From: CAVXTF01 sp963701375
GTDB lineage: Bacteria > Actinomycetota > Acidimicrobiia > Acidimicrobiales > CAVXTF01
DNA: 64,000 bases
Direction of reading: 5' to 3'
Assembly: GCA_963701375.1 (NCBI GenBank)
Contig: CAVOZT010000001.1
Location: 868,001-932,000 of the forward strand
The notes beneath the pieces were generated by a model. The model was not told the DNA's origin. It made no database searches and saw only the letters and a program-made list of their open reading frames with translations. Shown here piece by piece: positions 7,952 through 16,952 of this stretch (positions are counted from its first letter, which is position 1; every line of letters begins with the position of its first letter). The position numbers were made by a program, and so were the translations under genes.

Positions 7952-9286
7952 TCATGCCGGGCGCGGCGCTCCTCGGCGGGAGAGGACGTCGATGGTTGCC
8001 GCCGCGAGGAGGACGCCTGCAACCACAACGTCGATCCAATCGCTTGTCACCCCCAATAGGTACAGGCCGTTATAGATGGCACCGATGACCAGGCCGCCCA
8101 ATACGCCGTGGATGGTTTTGCCGCGTCCGCCGAAGAGGCTGGTGCCACCGATGACCGCCGCAGCCACCGCCAACAACACGTAGCTGTTGGCGGCCTTGAT
8201 GATGTTGGTCGTTAGAGAGACCTGCCACGAGGCGAACAGCAAGCCGGCGATCCCAGAGGTGAGGGAGGCGAGGACGAAGCCCCACGTACGGACAGACGGC
8301 AGGCTGACCCCCGCTCGCCGCGCCGCCTCTGGGTTGCCGCCGATCGCGTATACGTAGCGGCCGAACCGGGTCCGCTGGAGCAGGACCGTCCAGGCGCCGA
8401 GCACCACGAGGACGATCGGGATGATGTAAGGAACTCCCTCGATCGTCCCGAAGTGCGCACGGTTGACGTTGCAAATGGCGACGACTGCGGTTCCCGCCAC
8501 CGCAACGAGGACGATTTTCATCACGGTGAGACTCCGCGGCTGAACCTCCAGGCCTCCTCGGCGCCTGCGGGTGTCGCGGATCCAGAGCAGCGTGCCAGCA
8601 CCTACAACGAGCACGACCAGCACGACCCAGCCCGCCACCGGGTCGAACCTTCCCCAGAAGATGTCGTAGAGCGCGGCCTCGTTGGCGAACCGCGAGTTGC
8701 CGATGCCGACGAGCGTCCCACCGAGGACGAGGATCGCCACCCCCTCCAGGATCAGCAGCCCACCGAGCGTCACGATGAAAGATGGCATCTTCAGCCGGGC
8801 CACGAGTGTCCCCTGGATGGCGCCGATCGCCGCGCAGGCAAGCAACGTGACGATGATCGCGGCCCACCACGGCCAATTCGGTCCGGTCGGCTGCACCAGC
8901 TCGGCGACTACAACGCTGCTGAGCCCCATCACGAGGCCCACGGATAGGTCGATCTCGCCCAGCAGCAGAGCGAAAATCTCAGCCATCGCTAGCAGCATGT
9001 ACACGGTGCTTTGCTCGAAGAGGTTGACGAGGTTCTGCGCCGACAGGAACTTCGAGTTGGTGATCTGGAAGCTGACTGCGACCACCACGATTGCAAGCAC
9101 CACAGGAAGGACGCCGCTGTTGCCGCTGCGGACCCGGAGCCACGAGCCCTTCAGGTACTGGCCCAGCGTGTCGGCGAGGATGTCCGGAGGCACCTCGGCA
9201 GCAGCGACCGCACCCGCGGCAGTGAGGTCTAACTCCTTCTCGGCGCCTACTGTCCCATTGGGTTTTTCACTCAGGGGCGCGGTCAT
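7952..9286 (-). CDS. Sugar ABC transporter permease (RbsC/XylH type), second copy
   Basis: Integral membrane permease (444 residues) of the carbohydrate-uptake 2 family. Hydrophobic segments begin near VLPVVLAIVVVAVSF; the family hallmarks are LLLGEIDLSVG, IGAIQGTLVARLKMPSFIVTLG and the coupling region RTRFGRYVYAIGGNPEAARRAG, with AVIGGTSLFGGRG near the end. Its length and the inserted GVPYIIPIVLVV segment resemble XylH-type permeases. It is the last gene of a four-gene operon and closely resembles the adjacent upstream permease, so the channel may be a heterodimer. Confidence 0.92.
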   Translation of the reverse strand: MTAPLSEKPNGTVGAEKELDLTAAGAVAAAEVPPDILADTLGQYLKGSWLRVRSGNSGVLPVVLAIVVVAVSFQITNSKFLSAQNLVNLFEQSTVYMLLAMAEIFALLLGEIDLSVGLVMGLSSVVVAELVQPTGPNWPWWAAIIVTLLACAAIGAIQGTLVARLKMPSFIVTLGGLLILEGVAILVLGGTLVGIGNSRFANEAALYDIFWGRFDPVAGWVVLVVLVVGAGTLLWIRDTRRRRGGLEVQPRSLTVMKIVLVAVAGTAVVAICNVNRAHFGTIEGVPYIIPIVLVVLGAWTVLLQRTRFGRYVYAIGGNPEAARRAGVSLPSVRTWGFVLASLTSGIAGLLFASWQVSLTTNIIKAANSYVLLAVAAAVIGGTSLFGGRGKTIHGVLGGLVIGAIYNGLYLLGVTSDWIDVVVAGVLLAAATIDVLSRRGAPRPA

Positions 9287-9343
9287 CCGGCGTTCCCGAT
9301 CTGATATCGCTGCCGGCTGGCCGGCTTGATCCCCCGATCTTCG

Positions 9344-10720
9344 TCAGACACGAGTCACGCTCCCGGTCCTGGCCCCGCGGCGCGAGACAGTGTCGACCAT
9401 CACCGCGATCAGCAGCACGCCGCCCGGCAGGATGTATTCGAGAGGCGTAGCCAACGTTCCCAACTCGAGAAGGGACACGCCGTACGCGATCCCGCCAATT
9501 AGGAAGCCGCCGAGAACGCCGTGGATTGCCTTGCCCCGGCCGCCGAAGAGGCTCGTCCCGCCGATGACCGCGGCGGCGACCGAGTAGAGGATGAGCTGAC
9601 CCGGGTCTTGCGTGTTGGTGCTGTACTGACCGAAGAAGAAGGAACCGAGCAAGATGCCGCCGAGGCCTGCGGTCGCCGAGCAGAGGGCGAATGACCAGGT
9701 GCGGATGGCGACAAGGCTTACCCCTGCCCTGCGGGCTGCTTCTGGATTGCCACCGATTGCGTAGACGTAGCGGCCGAAGCGGGTCCGCTGTAGCAGCAGC
9801 GTCCAGGCCCCGAGCACGACAAGGACGATCGGGATCACCCACGGGACCCCCTGCACGGTTACGAGGGTGGTTCCGCGGTTGACGTTGCAGATGGCCACCA
9901 CGGCGACGCCGACCACTGCGATCAGAGCGATCCTGATGGCGGTCAAGCCAATTGGGGGAGCCGCCAGCCCGCGGCGTCGCTTCGCCGCAGCGCTCAGCCA
10001 AAGGGACACGCCGACTGCACCGACGACAACCGCCAAGACCACCCATCCGGCAACGGGGCTCATTAGCCCCTGAACCAGGTAGTAGATGACCTTCTGGTTG
10101 GGCACTGACGAGCTGACGACCACGAAGCCGTCCGCGCCGCCGAGGATCAGGGTAAGGATGCCCGAAAAGAGAAGGAACCCTGCGAGGGTCACGACGAATG
10201 ATGGAATTCTCAGGCGCGCGACCAGCGTCCCTTGGATGGCTCCGATAACGCCGCAGCAGGCGAGTGCTGTGAGGATCGCCGCCCACCACGGCCAGGCCGG
10301 TGAGGGCTGCTGGACCAGCTTGAATGCGATGACGCCTCCGAGAAGCGCGACCGATCCAATCGAGAGGTCGATCTCCGCGAGGAGTAGGACTACCGTCTCG
10401 CCCATCGCCAGCACCATGTACACCGTGCTGAGCCCGAATATGTAAACGAGGTTGCTCGGACGCAGGAAGGCATGCTCGGGGGTGACGATCTCGAAGACGA
10501 CAGCGACCACCACCATGGCAAGCACCACCGGAAGGACACCGCTGTTGCCGCTGCGGACCCTGAGCCACCAGCCGCGCAGGTACTGTCCAAGCGAATCGGC
10601 GAGGATCTCGGGAGGGACCTCGGTTGCAGTGACATCTGGGGCGGCTGTTAGGTCAGTCGCCGTAACCCTGGGGTCGTCTGCCGGGACCTCGGCCACCGGG
10701 GAGCCGTCGATCCTGGCCAT
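9344..10720 (-). CDS. Sugar ABC transporter permease (RbsC/XylH type), first copy
   Basis: 458-residue permease, paralogous to the following gene: the same N-terminal pattern VPPEILADSLGQYLRG...RVRSGNSGVLPVVLAM, the LLLAEIDLSIGSVALLGG segment, IGAIQGTLVARLRIPSFVVTLAG, and the identical RTRFGRYVYAIGGNPEAARR coupling motif. It starts three bases after the ATPase stop, so the two are co-translated. The pair probably arose by tandem duplication and then diverged, mostly in periplasmic loops. Confidence 0.92.
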   Translation of the reverse strand: MARIDGSPVAEVPADDPRVTATDLTAAPDVTATEVPPEILADSLGQYLRGWWLRVRSGNSGVLPVVLAMVVVAVVFEIVTPEHAFLRPSNLVYIFGLSTVYMVLAMGETVVLLLAEIDLSIGSVALLGGVIAFKLVQQPSPAWPWWAAILTALACCGVIGAIQGTLVARLRIPSFVVTLAGFLLFSGILTLILGGADGFVVVSSSVPNQKVIYYLVQGLMSPVAGWVVLAVVVGAVGVSLWLSAAAKRRRGLAAPPIGLTAIRIALIAVVGVAVVAICNVNRGTTLVTVQGVPWVIPIVLVVLGAWTLLLQRTRFGRYVYAIGGNPEAARRAGVSLVAIRTWSFALCSATAGLGGILLGSFFFGQYSTNTQDPGQLILYSVAAAVIGGTSLFGGRGKAIHGVLGGFLIGGIAYGVSLLELGTLATPLEYILPGGVLLIAVMVDTVSRRGARTGSVTRV

Positions 10721-10723
10721 TGC

Positions 10724-11542
10724 TCAGTCTCCGCTGGCGATATCTGCAGGCTCTGTCGTTTGCCTGCCGGATGTGCCGGTCGTCATGAACTCGACCACGC
10801 TCTGTCGGTCGAACTCCGCTGTTGGTGCCTGAGCCACCATCCGCCCCAGGTAGAGGACGGCGATCCGGTCGGCGACCTCGAAGACGTTGTTCAGGTTGTG
10901 GGAGATGATCATCACCGCGAGCCCTTTGTCGCGTAGCCGTACGACGAGGTCCAGCACGTTCTGGGTCTGCACCACCCCGAGGGCGGCGGTGGGCTCGTCC
11001 AGTAGCACTACCTTTGAGTTCCACATCACGGCCTTGGCCACGGCCACGGCCTGGCGCTGACCTCCCGAAAGGGAGGCCACCGGCTGGCGGATCGAGCGCA
11101 CCGTGGTCACCTGAAGGCCGCTCAGCGTCTCGGCGGCAGCCTGTTCCATTGCGTCTTCGTCGAGCAGGCGGCGGCGCAGCAGCTCTCGGCCGAGGAACAT
11201 GTTCTGAACGATGTCCAGGTTGTCGGCCAACGCCAAGTCCTGGTAGACGGTCTCGATCCCGAGTGCGGCGGCGTCCCGGGCACTCCGAATGTGAACCGGC
11301 CGCCCCTCGAAGTAGATCTGTCCGTGGTCAGGCTCGTGCACCCCGGCGATACAGCGGGTGAGCACCGACTTCCCGGCACCGTTGTCCCCGCAGAGTCCCG
11401 TCACCTGGCCCGCAGGCAGGTCGAAGTCGACGTTGTAGAGCGCCTGCACCGGCCCGAAGTGCTTGTCGATACCCCGCAGCTTCAGCAGGGGCTCCGCTCC
11501 ATCCGCCGCCATGCCCCTGAGGCTCTCTTCCATCTCAGTCAC
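10724..11542 (-). CDS. Sugar ABC transporter ATP-binding protein
   Basis: Single-cassette ATPase (272 residues) powering carbohydrate import with the two downstream permeases. Walker A is GDNGAGKS (about 53-60), the signature is LSGGQRQAVAVAKAV, Walker B is VVLLDEPTAALG, and the H-loop lies in MIISHNLNNV. The family often has two fused cassettes (RbsA, XylG); here there is only one, as in many actinobacterial systems. The start is a GTG at 11542; the internal ATG at MEESLRG is an alternative. Confidence 0.93.
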   Translation of the reverse strand: MTEMEESLRGMAADGAEPLLKLRGIDKHFGPVQALYNVDFDLPAGQVTGLCGDNGAGKSVLTRCIAGVHEPDHGQIYFEGRPVHIRSARDAAALGIETVYQDLALADNLDIVQNMFLGRELLRRRLLDEDAMEQAAAETLSGLQVTTVRSIRQPVASLSGGQRQAVAVAKAVMWNSKVVLLDEPTAALGVVQTQNVLDLVVRLRDKGLAVMIISHNLNNVFEVADRIAVLYLGRMVAQAPTAEFDRQSVVEFMTTGTSGRQTTEPADIASGD

Positions 11543-11696
11543 GTAGATTACGACCGGTCAGTGGCTCAAAGATGAGCCGTACACGTTCCATCGCGCAGGG
11601 GACATCGGCGTTGCCGAGACCTCCTCTGCTGGAGATCCCGGCCAACGCCGTTGAATACTCGCTTCGGCCAAGACCGCCCCTGTTGGGATCAGATGA

Positions 11697-12998
11697 TCAC
11701 GAGATCCCGTTTGCGGCGCAGACGCTCATACCCGCAATGGTGCAGATTTGCGAGGCGGTGTCGAAGCCTTCCTTGACCACCGTCTGCTCCATATTGGTCT
11801 TGTCGACCCATACCGGGACCAGCAATGACGCCGGTTCGGTGATGCTGGAGTTGGCTGGGTCGACGGTCGTCGAGTTCAACAGCGCCGAAGGTGGTTTGTC
11901 CCCCGCCAACAGGATGGTGGCGAGGGCCACGGTGTCCTGAGCCTCCTTGTAGACCGCCTTGTAGACGGAGCCGCACTGGTAGCCCTCGAGGATCCAAGCC
12001 ATCCCTTGGGCGGTGGCGTCCTGCCCGGTGGTCGGGACTTTGTCGGGCTTCACACCGTCTGTCTTGAGGTCGGTGATCACGGCGTTGGAGAGTCCGTCAT
12101 TCGCCTCGATCGTCGCGTTGATCTCAGGGTGAGCCGTGTACTCCTGCTGGAAGATCGTGCCGCCCTTGGTGTTGTCCCATCCGGGGGCGAAGTTCTCGCC
12201 GACGAGGGAGTAGCCGAGGCTGTTGGTCGCGCCCGCACTGACTGTCTTGGCCGACTGACCCCAGACGATCTTGTTGTAGCCGTCGGCAAACGAGATGGCG
12301 TTGGGGTCGGTGTCCTGGCCCCCGTTCAGGACGAAGACCTTCGGAGTGGAGATGCCCCAAGACGATACGCAGGACTCGAGGCCCTTTCCGATTAGCTCAC
12401 CGACTAGTTCGTTGTTGAAGCTGACGTAGTAGGTGTTCGAGCCCTGGAAGGTGGCGCGGTCGTAGCTGATGAGGATCACGCCCTTTGACTCGGCCAACTG
12501 CGCGATCGCGACTCCGGTCGGGCCGTCCAGCGGGTCCATGACGAGGACTTTGGCGCCGAGGTTGATGTCCGCGTTGGCATCGTCCAGTTCGGTCGCGTCG
12601 CTACCCTGTGCGTTGTCGATGCGGTACTGCTGCTGGGTGTACCCGGCGTCGGCAAATGCATCGTTGAGGTACGGCTGATCGAAGTCCACGTAACGCGTAG
12701 ACGACGTGGTGTCAGGCAGGATCACTCCTACCTGCAGGCTGTTGACGCCCTTGGTGGCGAATTCGGTCAGCGGTTTGAGCGCGGCCATGTTCGCTGCGAT
12801 ATCTGGCGTGAACGAGCTGATGCTCAGGCCCGCTGGAATCGTGTTCGAGCCGTGCGCGACACTCGTCGCAGTAGAACTTGGTGATGATGAGCAGCTCGCG
12901 GCTATCAGTCCAAATACAGCGGCCAATGCCGCCAAGCCCACTCGGCGGAAGCCAAGAGGCCGGCTGTGCAGAGCTCTAGTTCTGTGGCCCGATTGCAT
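11697..12998 (-). CDS. Sugar ABC transporter substrate-binding lipoprotein (XylF/ChvE type)
   Basis: Extracellular lipid-anchored receptor for the importer. The signal peptide LAALAAVFGLIAASC ends in a lipobox with Cys near residue 37, followed by a Ser/Thr linker. The periplasmic-binding fold shows QVGVILPDTTSSTRYVDFD, DPLDGPTGVAIAQLAESKGV, YVSFNNELVGELIGKGLE and NDGLSNAVITDLKTDG. I start at ATG 12998 because AAAGGGG lies six bases upstream. First gene of the operon; 154 bases separate it from the ATPase, room for differential expression. Confidence 0.92.
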   Translation of the reverse strand: MQSGHRTRALHSRPLGFRRVGLAALAAVFGLIAASCSSSPSSTATSVAHGSNTIPAGLSISSFTPDIAANMAALKPLTEFATKGVNSLQVGVILPDTTSSTRYVDFDQPYLNDAFADAGYTQQQYRIDNAQGSDATELDDANADINLGAKVLVMDPLDGPTGVAIAQLAESKGVILISYDRATFQGSNTYYVSFNNELVGELIGKGLESCVSSWGISTPKVFVLNGGQDTDPNAISFADGYNKIVWGQSAKTVSAGATNSLGYSLVGENFAPGWDNTKGGTIFQQEYTAHPEINATIEANDGLSNAVITDLKTDGVKPDKVPTTGQDATAQGMAWILEGYQCGSVYKAVYKEAQDTVALATILLAGDKPPSALLNSTTVDPANSSITEPASLLVPVWVDKTNMEQTVVKEGFDTASQICTIAGMSVCAANGIS

Positions 12999-13355
12999 AT
13001 CCGACCCCTTTCCGCCGCTTCGCAATTCGAACGGTCACGGCTATGGCGGCCCCTTTTCGGGCCCTCAATTGACTCTAGCCACAACGCAACAGGAGTTGCA
13101 TGGAATAGTGGGTCCATAGGGCCCGAGTTGTCCAAGCCAACAGAGATAACGTTTCCCGGGATTAAACGGTCTCGATTCGCGATCGCGCCGTAGTAGGTGC
13201 ACTCGAGTGGCGGAACCTCTGATCGGGATTCGTTTCCGGAATTCCCTCGTCGTCCGAAGAACGCCGTGCGCGCTGAGTGGCCGACGTGCGAGCAGTTTCG
13301 GGTCGTAACGGTTCGAAGACGAGCTCAGTTGATATTGATGTTCGCCTTGTGACAT
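12999..13355. other. Intergenic region upstream of the sugar-binding-protein gene
   Basis: About 357 bases between the MFS gene end and the binding-protein start, both on the minus strand. It should contain the promoter of the transport operon and possibly an MFS terminator. I see no convincing gene, strong hairpin with a T-run, or clear operator here. Confidence 0.5.
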
Positions 13356-14609
13356 TCAGATCGCAGGTTCGCTTGTATATGCGCTCGGCACCGCGCCAGT
13401 GGGCAGGGCCGAACGCCGCATTCCCTTCGCCGTCCATGTGCCCACCGCCACCGTGCCAGTGAGCACTGGGATCACGAAGAGGGCGGTGTGCAGTGTCGTC
13501 GATGATGCGATCGCGCCGATCAAGACCGGTCCCACCACGTAGCCGGCCCAGCCACAACCAGCCACCGAGGCAACCGCTCTTCCAGTGTTCACGTTCCCCA
13601 CCGCTCCGGCCGCCCTGAGGGTCATCGGGACGACACTTCCGAGTCCGGCGCCGAGCAAGGCGAATCCAACCAGCACGCTCACGGGACGGGCGATGACGAG
13701 ACCGCCGGCGAACCCGAGGGTGGCGATGACGGCGAGCAAAGCGAGCAAACGGTGGGCGACGAACCGGGTGAATAGTCGATTGCCCGAGAGCCGAACGGCC
13801 AGCATGGCAAGGGCATAGATCGCAAACCCCATTCCGGCGACAAGTGGCACGGTGTGCAATGAGTTGTGGAGATACACGGCGGCCCAATCGGCTGCGGCTC
13901 CCTCGCAGAGCATGTCGGCGAAGGCGATGCCCCCAAGGACAATGAGTTCTCTTTGCAGCACGCCGTGGCGCCCCTCGCCAGTGCCATTCCAAGACGCCGG
14001 GTCATGGCCCACCCGCTGGTCGGGGATCATCCGCGTCGTGAGCCAGCCGACGACCAGAAGGCACGGTACCGCCAGGACCAGCAGCTGTTCGCTCAGAGAG
14101 ACGCCCACTCCTACCGCAGACGCCCCGATAACGGCACCGACGAGGGCGCCACTACTCCAGGAGCCATGGAAACCAGGCATCAGCACGCGACCGGAGAACC
14201 GCTCGACTGCGATTGCTTGGGTGTTCATCGACACGTCGAGCAGCCCTTGGAAGTAGCCCCAGAGCAGGAACGCGACGAAGAACGTTCCGAACGAACCGGT
14301 GAGCCCGATGAGCGGTCCCGAGGCGCAGTAACCGAACAGTCCCAAACGGACCATTGCCCGGCTTCCCACTCTCGGCAGGATGCGGGCAGCCAATGCCAAT
14401 GCCAGGACCGAGCCAATGGGCGCCCCGAGCAAGGCAACGCCGAGCCGGCCGTCGCTCAGACCCAGGTGCTCTTTCAGCTGCGGTATGTGGGCTGTCCAGG
14501 AGGCGAACAGGAAACCGTGCACGAAGAACACGGCGATGACGGCCACGCGGGGCCAGCGGTCGAGCACCGCAGTTGCCCTCTGTCGGGTTGAGCTCGGAAT
14601 CAGCGTCAA
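13356..14609 (-). CDS. Major facilitator superfamily transporter
   Basis: 417-residue transporter with about 12 hydrophobic segments, starting RVAVIAVFFVHGFLFASWTAHIPQLKEHLGLSDG. The N-terminal pattern and GLLDVSMNTQAIAVERFSGR and MPGFHGSWSSGALVGA resemble the sugar-efflux/fucose-permease-like MFS group. Its ATG (14607-14609) overlaps the TGA of the DeoR regulator, so the two form an operon and the regulator probably controls it. Substrate unknown; a sugar or sugar acid fits the neighbourhood. Confidence 0.88.
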   Translation of the reverse strand: MTLIPSSTRQRATAVLDRWPRVAVIAVFFVHGFLFASWTAHIPQLKEHLGLSDGRLGVALLGAPIGSVLALALAARILPRVGSRAMVRLGLFGYCASGPLIGLTGSFGTFFVAFLLWGYFQGLLDVSMNTQAIAVERFSGRVLMPGFHGSWSSGALVGAVIGASAVGVGVSLSEQLLVLAVPCLLVVGWLTTRMIPDQRVGHDPASWNGTGEGRHGVLQRELIVLGGIAFADMLCEGAAADWAAVYLHNSLHTVPLVAGMGFAIYALAMLAVRLSGNRLFTRFVAHRLLALLAVIATLGFAGGLVIARPVSVLVGFALLGAGLGSVVPMTLRAAGAVGNVNTGRAVASVAGCGWAGYVVGPVLIGAIASSTTLHTALFVIPVLTGTVAVGTWTAKGMRRSALPTGAVPSAYTSEPAI

Positions 14610-15388
14610 ACGCAGCGGACGTCGACTCCCGCCGCCCGCAACTCCTCCACTATCTGCTGATCGGCTGCGCCATCAGTGATCAGGATGTCGATGTCGACGA
14701 GATCGCAGACATGGCCGAACGCCACGCGGCCCAGCTTCGAGGAATCAGCCACCGCGATGACCCGTTGCGATGCATTGGCGGCGGCGCGCTTCACCACCGT
14801 CTCGGCGAGCAGGTGCGTCGTGACACCGGCCTTGGGGTCGACGCCGCACGGGCCGATCACGCACGTGTCGAACCTGAGTTGCGAAAAAGATGGCTCGGTG
14901 AGACTTCCAGTCAACGACAGCTCGCCCGGACGGACTTCACCGCCTGGGAGGAGGAGCTTGATGCCCGGACATTCGTGCAGCTCGAAGACCGGCCTAAGGG
15001 CGAGCGGCATGACGGTCATCCGTCGGTTGCGCAGCCCTCGGGCCACCTCCATGGCGGTGGTTCCGCCGTCGAGGATGACCGTCTCCCCGTCGGCCAAGAG
15101 GCCGGCGGCAGCGGCGCCTATCGTGGCCTTGGCATCGTGGGACTCGATGGCCCGGATGCCGTACGGGGTCTCCTCGGCGCTGAGGAAGACGCTTGTCGCC
15201 CCGCCATGCACACGTCGCAAGGCCCCGTTGCGCTCGAGCGACTCGAGATCACGACGAACGGTCATCTCAGAGCAATCCAGTGCATCGGCCATCTCCCCGA
15301 CCAGTACTGGACTGCGTTGGCGGAGCGCCTGCAGGATCGTTTGGTGGCGAGCGTGCACATCCACGGTGTTTAAACTAACATAATTCAT
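14606..15388 (-). CDS. DeoR/GlpR family transcriptional regulator
   Basis: Sugar-metabolism repressor. The N-terminal winged helix reads ILQALRQRSPVLVGEMADALDCSEMTVRRDLESLERNG with RRVHGG at its end; the C-terminal sugar-phosphate sensor has LDGGTTAMEVARGL and GPCGVDPKAGVTT. The start could be ATG 15388 or GTG 15364; the latter gives the usual short lead before the helix and would leave room for a promoter. It likely controls the MFS gene, the sugar ABC operon and the divergent HAD gene, sensing a phosphorylated sugar. Confidence 0.9.
   Translation of the reverse strand: MNYVSLNTVDVHARHQTILQALRQRSPVLVGEMADALDCSEMTVRRDLESLERNGALRRVHGGATSVFLSAEETPYGIRAIESHDAKATIGAAAAGLLADGETVILDGGTTAMEVARGLRNRRMTVMPLALRPVFELHECPGIKLLLPGGEVRPGELSLTGSLTEPSFSQLRFDTCVIGPCGVDPKAGVTTHLLAETVVKRAAANASQRVIAVADSSKLGRVAFGHVCDLVDIDILITDGAADQQIVEELRAAGVDVRCV
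15367..15380. promoter_or_regulatory. Candidate DeoR-type operator
   Basis: TGTTTAAACTAACA is an AT-rich inverted repeat (TGTT...AACA, with the perfect palindrome GTTTAAAC) in otherwise GC-rich DNA, exactly in the divergent boundary between the DeoR regulator and the HAD gene. DeoR-family operators are often of this character. If real, the regulator starts at GTG 15364 and not ATG 15388. Confidence 0.4.
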
Positions 15389-16042
15389 GTGCGGTCTCAC
15401 AGCGATGCGGAGCAACCTCCAGTAGAGGCAGTGGTGTTCGACGTGGGCGGCGTCTTGCTCGATTGGAATCCCCGGCACCTCTACCGCAAGCTCTTCGTCG
15501 ACGAATCTGAGATGGAATGGTTCCTCGCCGAGGTCTGTTCACCGGCCTGGCATGCGCCCCACGACCGCGGCGTCTCGACCCCGGGATCGTGCGCCGAGCT
15601 CACGGCCAGGCATCCCGAGCTCTCCGAGCTGATCTGGGCATGGTCGAATCGCAGCGAGGAGATGGTGGGTGGCGTCGTCGCCGGGTCGGTGGAGGTCCTC
15701 AGAGCGGTGAGAGAAACTGGGTTGCCCTGCTACGCCCTCACCAACATGGAGGCGGAAACTTATCCGCTCCGCCTCGAGCGATTTCCGTTTCTCAGTTGGT
15801 TTGACGGCACCGTCGTCTCCGGTCAAGAAGGCGTGGCGAAGCCGGAGCCCGCCATCTTCAGAAGACTGTTCGACCGTTTCGGTCTGACGCCGAACACGAC
15901 GTTGATGATTGACGACAACAAGGAGAACCTGGAGACGGCCCGCCAGTTGGGGATCCAGACCGCCCTTTTCTGCTCAGCCCGCCAACTCCGAGCGGAGCTC
16001 GCAGCCGTCGGGGTTCTGGACCAATCCCTTGCGGCGCCATAG
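15389..16042 (+). CDS. HAD-superfamily phosphatase (HAD-IA)
   Basis: 217-residue haloacid-dehalogenase-fold hydrolase. Motif I is VVFDVGGVLLDW (nucleophile Asp near residue 17), motif II lies in CYALTNMEAE, the motif III Lys is in GVAKPEPAIF, and motif IV is LMIDDNKENLETARQLG. This arrangement is that of YihX-like sugar-phosphate phosphatases. GTG 15389 directly abuts the upstream reading of the regulator; GTG 15431 or 15434 (after AGAGG) would cut the first strand. Dephosphorylation of an imported sugar is inferred from the neighbourhood. Confidence 0.85.
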   Translation: MRSHSDAEQPPVEAVVFDVGGVLLDWNPRHLYRKLFVDESEMEWFLAEVCSPAWHAPHDRGVSTPGSCAELTARHPELSELIWAWSNRSEEMVGGVVAGSVEVLRAVRETGLPCYALTNMEAETYPLRLERFPFLSWFDGTVVSGQEGVAKPEPAIFRRLFDRFGLTPNTTLMIDDNKENLETARQLGIQTALFCSARQLRAELAAVGVLDQSLAAP

Positions 16043-16188
16043 CGAAGCAGAGACCATCACGCCGAGAGCCGTGCCCTTGGTGGGCGGGTCCTCCTCGAAT
16101 AAGCGGCTCTACACGCAGCGTCGTAGGCGACCATCGCGGCCATTAGGTGGCTCGGCCATGTCGGCGACGCGGTGTCCGAAGTAAATCG

Positions 16189-16423
16189 GCACACCCCCCC
16201 CTCTATCGTGTAATCGGCGTCTCGATTTGGCCTGCGCTATTACGCGACAGGCGACGGAGTGGTCGCACGTGTCGATCGTGTCTATGGCCCTCGTACAGAT
16301 CAGTCGCGGAGCAACCGGGAGAGGAAGGCGATGGCCACGCTTGTTTGCATTCCGTTTGCAACGCCCCATGACGCCGACGGCACATCAGTCTCGGTCGAAG
16401 TTCACGTGGCCGTCCAGGAGTAA
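16189..16423 (+). pseudogene. Degenerate comM leader plus N-terminal copy A
   Basis: Begins with CGGCACACC...CTATCGTG and GATCGGCG-like bases shared with the true comM leader, continues through AACCGGGAGAGGAAGGCG, and encodes from 16331 a 30-residue peptide MATLVCIPFATPHDADGTSV... ending VEVHVAVQE and TAA (16421-16423). This matches the ComM start MLACIPSATLLGVDGRSVSV with drift and an early stop. Unit B begins immediately after the stop, so A and B form a tandem pair. The preceding 146 bases (16043-16188) hold nothing I recognise. Confidence 0.7.
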
Positions 16424-16775
16424 ACGGCACACCCGCCCGTCTATCGTGCGATCGGCGCCTCCAGTTGGCTGCGCCACCAACGGCAAGCGACGCGCGGTCC
16501 AGCCGTCGACCGCACTGAAGGTCCTCCTACCACTCAGTCCCGGTGTCAACCGGGAGAGGAAAGGTGATGGCCATGCTCGCTTGCATCCCTTCCGCGACGC
16601 TTCTGGGTGTCGACGGAAGATCCGTGTCTGTCGAAGTGCACGTATCGAACGGACTTCAGGGCTTCACCGTTGTCGACTTGCCCGAAGCCGCAGTGCGGCA
16701 GTCGCGCGACTGTGTACGCGCCGCTTAGCTTTCCAGCGGTCTGACGTGGCCTCTGCGGCGCATAGCTGTAACCCT
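16424..16775 (+). pseudogene. Degenerate comM leader plus N-terminal copy B
   Basis: Second tandem unit. After CGGCACACCCGCCCGTCTAT and TCGTGCGATCGGCG, the leader runs to GGGAGAGGAAAGGTG and ATG 16567, encoding MAMLACIPSATLLGVDGRSV..., very close to the true ComM N-terminus for about 50 residues, then SRDCVRAA and TAG at 16726-16728. DNA similarity to comM continues past the stop (AGCGGTCTGACGTGGCCTCT), so a small deletion created the stop. At the position where the real comM carries an extra T, this copy reads CAGTCGCGCGAC, the unshifted frame. Confidence 0.8.
16538..16555 (+). promoter_or_regulatory. Inverted repeat ahead of the comM ribosome-binding site (copy B)
   Basis: TCCCGGT-GTCA-ACCGGGA is a perfect 7-bp inverted repeat ending 11 bases before ATG 16567. 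Matching but drifting elements occur before the real comM (20191-20206) and in copy D (19221-19234). Conservation of the stem at a fixed distance from the start suggests an operator or a translational hairpin. Confidence 0.5.
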
Positions 16776-16952
16776 TGCGACATCAAGATTTGGCTTTGAT
16801 AAGGATTAGGGCACAGTCTGTCGTCCACGTATTCGGTCGTGGTCGACATTGAGCCCGCCACACCACGACTTTGGTTGCTTTTCCAGGTGGGAAGGCCTTC
16901 ACCTCCCCGGGCCTTGCGCAGGTGACAAAGCGGGATGCCAAGCCGCTGAGGG
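16776..16952. other. Spacer between comM copy B and the repeat-protein gene
   Basis: About 180 bases with no gene that I recognise. A palindromic AAGGCCTT core (GTGGGAAGGCCTTCAC) sits near 16888-16903, downstream of the repeat-protein gene on its strand, but it lacks a T-run and is not a convincing terminator. Confidence 0.4.

Noticed and set aside
9267..10568. Minus-strand frame of 433 codons within the permease region
   Set aside because: Arg/His-rich shadow in a different frame of the first permease gene.
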